NCBI GenBank assembly: GCA_023461435.1
Contig: JAEYLC010000010.1
Span: forward strand, 186,001-250,000
DNA from: Bacillota bacterium
GTDB taxonomy: Bacteria; Bacillota; Clostridia; Christensenellales; SZUA-584
Length of the DNA: 64,000 nt
Direction: 5' to 3'
Of the stretch, positions 62,207 through 64,000 are shown one piece after another (positions within the stretch are counted from its first letter, which is position 1; each line of letters begins with the position of its first letter). Position numbers and translations under genes: made by a program. The notes beneath the pieces were generated by a model that searched no databases, was not told the origin of the DNA, and saw only the letters and a list, made by a program, of their open reading frames with translations.

Positions 62207-63835
62207 TCAGTCCTCCCATAACCCCAGTCTCTCCATCAGCCGCGTGACGCGCCCGCCGCCCGGTATGAATTCCATGTCTTCCTTTCTGACCGCTCTCGTT
62301 AAAAACAGCAGCACGACATAAATGATGACCGCGGCTGCGATGCAGATCAGTGTGACTTTGGTGACGCCCAGCGCCGGGGAGAGACCCATAAACATATAAT
62401 AGATCACGCCGCCCATCACGGCGGTGGACACAAGCGGCATCAGGACGCCCGAAACCGGTTTGATCGACGGCCTCGCATGCTTTATGACAAAGCCCACGTT
62501 CAGCAGTGCGGCGATGCCGTAGCATGCGGCTGTTCCGATTGCCGCTCCATTAATATTAATCGAAGGAACGCGTATCAGCAAGATGCTGATAACAATTTTT
62601 ACAATTGCGCCGACCGCCAGGCTTAATACGGGGATGCCCGGATGTCCGGCGCCCTGCAGCACGCCCGTCATCGATTGCAGCAGCGTTAAAAACAGCACGC
62701 CGATGGATAGCGTCTGCAAAAGCTGCGTGCCGACGATGAGCTCCTGCGGTTCCAGGCCGTTGGAATACAGCAAGGATATGATGGGCCCCGCCAGAAGGAA
62801 CATGCCCACCGCACACGGAAGGCCGACCAATAAGGAGAGCTTAAAGCCCATTGCCGAGCGGGAACTCACGAGCTGCGGGTTTTTCCGTGCCCTCGCTTCC
62901 GAAATGGCGGGAACGAGGCTCATGCAGAGCGCCAGCGAAAGCACGGCGGGCATGTTGATCAGCGGATTGACCGAACCGGTCAGCACGCCGAAGCTCGTTT
63001 TGGGCGACAGCGGGTTAAACGCGGAATAATCGACTCCGGCCATCGTGTTTGTGACGATCAGCGTATCAAAGAAATTGACGATGGGCATCAGGCAGGCGCC
63101 GATCGTCACGGGGACTGCCGTATACAGCAGCTCGCGCATCGTCGTGCGCCCAAAGCCATTGGTTAAGCCCGGAGCCCGGGTTCGCTTTTGTTTGAGCCGT
63201 TTGTTTTTGGTATGATATAAAAGGATGATCAAGGCGAGGGCACAGACTTCGGAAATCGTGACGCCGAGCAGCGCGCCGGCCGCGCCGAACGCTTCCCCCC
63301 TGGGGAACCATAGCCAGGCAAAATACAGGCCGGCGCCGAGCTTGACGGCCTGCTCGACGATCTGTGTCAGCGCAGTGGGCGACATCATCTGCAGCCCCTG
63401 AAAATACCCTCTGTAGGCTGAGAGAATGGATACGAAGAACAGCGACGGCGCAATCATGATGAGTGAGAGCTTGGCGGACGGGATCTGAGCGGCGTTCGCG
63501 AGCGCGCCGGACAGCGCGAACATGATGACCGTGGACACTGTGCCGATGATCATCAGCAGCTTGAAGGCGGTTTGAAAAACATTGTGCGCGCCGTTATAAT
63601 CGCCGAGCGTCGCACGCTCCGAGACGAGCTTGGAGATGGCGGCGGGCAGGCCCGCCGTGGATATCACGACGAGCGCCGCGTAGATCGGATAGGCGACCTG
63701 GTAGTTCGCCATGCCGTCCGCGCCGATGATATTGGTTAATGGGATGCGAAAAACAGCGCCGATGAATTTAACGATCAACCCCGCGGCGCCGAGTATTGCC
63801 GCACCCTTTACAAAGCTTTTTGGTACGTCCGACAT
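62207..63835 (-). CDS. spoVB: SpoVB-like lipid-linked oligosaccharide flippase
   Basis: 542-residue MOP-superfamily (MurJ/SpoVB) protein with 14 hydrophobic helices: FVKGAAILGAAGLIVKFIGAVFR and IPLTNIIGADGMANYQVAYP at the N-terminus. GYFQGLQMMSPTALTQIVEQ is the SpoVB/YtgP-type signature. In B. subtilis SpoVB is needed for cortex synthesis; paralogues act in vegetative wall synthesis, so sporulation use is inferred from position before mazG-hup. ATG with GGAGAT upstream. Confidence 0.88.
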   Translation of the reverse strand: MSDVPKSFVKGAAILGAAGLIVKFIGAVFRIPLTNIIGADGMANYQVAYPIYAALVVISTAGLPAAISKLVSERATLGDYNGAHNVFQTAFKLLMIIGTVSTVIMFALSGALANAAQIPSAKLSLIMIAPSLFFVSILSAYRGYFQGLQMMSPTALTQIVEQAVKLGAGLYFAWLWFPRGEAFGAAGALLGVTISEVCALALIILLYHTKNKRLKQKRTRAPGLTNGFGRTTMRELLYTAVPVTIGACLMPIVNFFDTLIVTNTMAGVDYSAFNPLSPKTSFGVLTGSVNPLINMPAVLSLALCMSLVPAISEARARKNPQLVSSRSAMGFKLSLLVGLPCAVGMFLLAGPIISLLYSNGLEPQELIVGTQLLQTLSIGVLFLTLLQSMTGVLQGAGHPGIPVLSLAVGAIVKIVISILLIRVPSININGAAIGTAACYGIAALLNVGFVIKHARPSIKPVSGVLMPLVSTAVMGGVIYYMFMGLSPALGVTKVTLICIAAAVIIYVVLLFLTRAVRKEDMEFIPGGGRVTRLMERLGLWED

Positions 63836-63890
63836 GGTATCTCCATTCGATCATTTTATTTCAGTCCGTGTGGTCTTAGAAGATTTAAGT

Positions 63891-63919
63891 ATTATATTAT
63901 AAAAAAAAGTTGCAGCCAA
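63891..63919 (-). promoter_or_regulatory. promoter of spoVB-mazG-hup
   Basis: On the - strand TTGGCT (63914-63919), 17-bp T-rich spacer, TATAAT (63891-63896), about 55 bases before the ATG. Confidence 0.6.
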
Positions 63920-63952
63920 TATGCACCGCTTTTTAAAATACACCGTCGATAT

Positions 63953-63981
63953 TTGCCTGATTCAATGCCGTCATGTATAAT
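63953..63981 (+). promoter_or_regulatory. divergent promoter reading out of the window
   Basis: TTGCCT (63953-63958), 17-bp spacer, TATAAT (63976-63981). Its gene lies beyond position 64000. Confidence 0.5.
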
Positions 63982-64000
63982 ATGGCGGAAAACTACGCTG

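Overview
The window reads as chromosomal DNA from an anaerobic, endospore-forming (or recently spore-forming) member of the Clostridia with fairly high GC. The grounds are sporulation genes (yabP, yabQ, a spoVB-like flippase, a BclA C-terminal-like protein), ferredoxin-linked 2-oxoacid oxidoreductase genes, a GlgC/GlgD pair, an EFR1-type flavodoxin/ferredoxin, a T-box leader and AGGAGG-type ribosome binding sites. No rRNA, tRNA, CRISPR array, intact insertion sequence or phage was seen.

Layout. 1-1.1 kb: end of an alpha-oxoamine synthase. 1.5-2.5 kb: LacI-type regulator. 2.8-8.8 kb: MacA/MacB-like exporter (adaptor, ATPase, permease) followed by its likely two-component system. 9.1-12.1 kb: two probable surface or spore-layer proteins around a MATE exporter and a 51-residue protein. 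12.2-13.5 kb: Na+-pumping decarboxylase beta subunit with a tiny gamma-like partner. 13.6-15.7 kb: self-contained GntR/ABC operon. 15.7-16.9 kb: diguanylate cyclase. 17.1-20.6 kb: copper chaperone, copper ATPase and a TipA-like MerR regulator. 21.9-32.2 kb: a tightly packed glycogen operon (glgB-glgC-glgD-glgA-glgP and a GH13 glucosidase). 32.3-40.2 kb: T-box-controlled branched-chain amino acid operon ilvN-ilvC-cimA-leuB-ilvD-ilvB. The apparent AUC specifier and the citramalate synthase both point to isoleucine.

40.2-45.9 kb is the odd part. Between the ilv operon and a 2-oxoacid:ferredoxin oxidoreductase operon (45.9-48.5 kb) lies a mosaic of duplicated gene ends: a second ilvB 3' end, two extra copies of the oxidoreductase gamma 3' end, and a decayed second DUF454 gene. 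Catalase, two membrane-protein genes, a three-way-junction-like inverted repeat and an AT-richer pair of related unknown genes are set among them.

48.7-64 kb: secA-prfB, a flavodoxin/ferredoxin, yabP-yabQ-divIC, a membrane protein and ppx/gppA on the + strand. The - strand then carries plsC-gltS-GPH symporter and spoVB-mazG-hup. The spoVB-mazG-hup and yabP-yabQ-divIC blocks are normally one cluster; here they are apart and face each other.

All functional calls come from reading motifs and family resemblance by eye. No database search or alignment was run.
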